Shown: positions 63,430-64,000 of the stretch, in pieces
Layout: every line of letters starts with the position of its first letter
Position numbering within the stretch: the first letter of the stretch is position 1
NCBI GenBank assembly: GCA_922989275.2
Contig: OV277871.1
Span: forward strand, 63,137,848-63,201,847
Origin: Gari tellinella
Lineage: Eukaryota; Mollusca; Bivalvia; Cardiida; Psammobiidae
Reading direction: 5' to 3'
DNA: 64,000 nt
Position numbers and translations under genes: made by a program
Notes under the pieces: model-generated
Told to the model about the DNA's origin: nothing
Seen by the model: only the letters and a program-made list of their open reading frames with translations
Database searches by the model: none

Positions 63430-63560
63430 TTAACCCTTTACTCTATAGCCTGATTCTAGTATTGAAGATAGATTGTCACTCAAATCAGGTGGAAAGTAAA
63501 GAAGAATGCACAGAAATGTGTATTCTTCTTTACTTTCAGCCTGCTTTAAAGGGACTAGCA
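63430..63560 (-). mobile_element. Family A element, left part
   Basis: TTAACCCTTTACTCTATAGC, then TCAGGTGGAAAGTAAAGAAG against CTTCTTTACTTTCAGCCTGC as hairpin (apex near GCACAGAAATGTGTATTC). The far half is replaced by unrelated sequence. Confidence 0.72.
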
Positions 63561-63861
63561 ACAGGATGGTGTACTTGTCGTCAAAATAAAATAAAATACT
63601 CAAATAAAAGCAAATGTGTGGCATTATTGGGCTTCTGACATTAAAAAAATATGACCAGTCCAAAAAAAGTATCAAGAACCATCATCGAATCTTAGTTTTT
63701 TAGATATTTTCCATCGTTTTTCTATAGCGCCTTTCGATGGTATTGTTGTTGTTTGCTTCTCTACAGAAATTGAACACGGGCTCAGACATAAACCCAAGCC
63801 GAATAAAGTACTATCCATCGCTATGCAGTGAAGTACGTTAATTCTGTCCCATAAAAATATA

Positions 63862-63960
63862 GAGCCCGTGGCCGAGTGGTCTTAGCGGTTTCCTTTTCGT
63901 GTTTGTCTCTGCAATGGAGGGTCACGGGTTCGAATCCCACCAGAGCTACCGTTTTTTTTT
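63862..63960 (+). mobile_element. tRNA-like SINE head with T-run
   Basis: GTGGCCGAGTGGTCTTAGCG fits an A-box and GGGTTCGAATCCC a B-box, spaced as in a class II tRNA. A run of at least ten T follows. The acceptor and anticodon stems do not pair convincingly, so I read it as a tRNA-derived SINE head or pseudogene and not as a functional tRNA. Confidence 0.55.
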
Positions 63961-64000
63961 TTGAATTGCATTTTTAAAAGAATTTCTTATCCTAAACTAA

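Noticed and set aside
63862..63945. Functional tRNA gene
   Set aside because: A- and B-box are present, but acceptor and anticodon stems do not pair well. It better fits a SINE head or pseudogene.
48107..64000. Remaining UXS1 exons (RIFNTFGPRMH onward)
   Set aside because: No matching coding stretch with splice sites was found. The interval reads as repeat-filled intron.

Overview
This is a window of animal nuclear DNA. It is AT-rich, has spliced genes with GT-AG introns, carries no bacterial-style operons, and is packed with transposable-element remains. The dispersed repeats are of kinds common in bivalve mollusc genomes: modules beginning or ending in AGCTCACCTG, modules with ATGCCCCC, GACCTTGACC arrays, and tRNA-derived SINEs with conserved central domains. 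I infer a bivalve. The species cannot be fixed from the sequence alone.

Two conserved protein genes lie head to head, and both are cut by the window edges. On the minus strand, RPL8 (60S ribosomal protein L8, uL2 family) has its start codon at 13329 and four coding exons (13192-13329, 9425-9566, 4919-5137, 4014-4129). These give 205 codons in consistent phase. The last coding exon, about 52 residues, must lie left of position 1. On the plus strand, UXS1 (UDP-glucuronic acid decarboxylase) starts at 20682. Nine coding exons follow: 20682-20763, 24003-24050, 39879-39918, 40294-40434, 43626-43683, 44499-44679, 45940-46044, 46899-46958 and 47985-48106. They give 279 codons in consistent phase and end after the YxxxK catalytic motif. 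The C-terminal exons lie right of 64000, so the last intron is longer than 15.8 kb. The genes share no pathway that I can see (ribosome versus Golgi UDP-xylose supply).

Region by region: 1-4000 holds a broken ORF of an invertebrate repeat family and a ~173-bp tandem array. 4-13 kb is RPL8 with repeat-filled introns. 13.7-19.8 kb is a pile of TIR elements, some inserted inside others with target-site duplications still readable. 20.5-48 kb is UXS1. 48-64 kb is its last visible intron, full of short palindromic elements, tandem repeats and a minisatellite.

The most striking signal is the density of short elements built around near-perfect, spacer-free hairpins of 60-76 bp. Two hairpin cores (AAAGCAGG... 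and GCAAACAGT...) recur dozens of times. Each core occurs inside more than one kind of terminal-repeat frame, and the apices vary in a covarying way. A second notable point is a 71-bp tandem duplication across the acceptor of UXS1 exon 7, which doubles the splice acceptor; use of the first acceptor would shift the frame.
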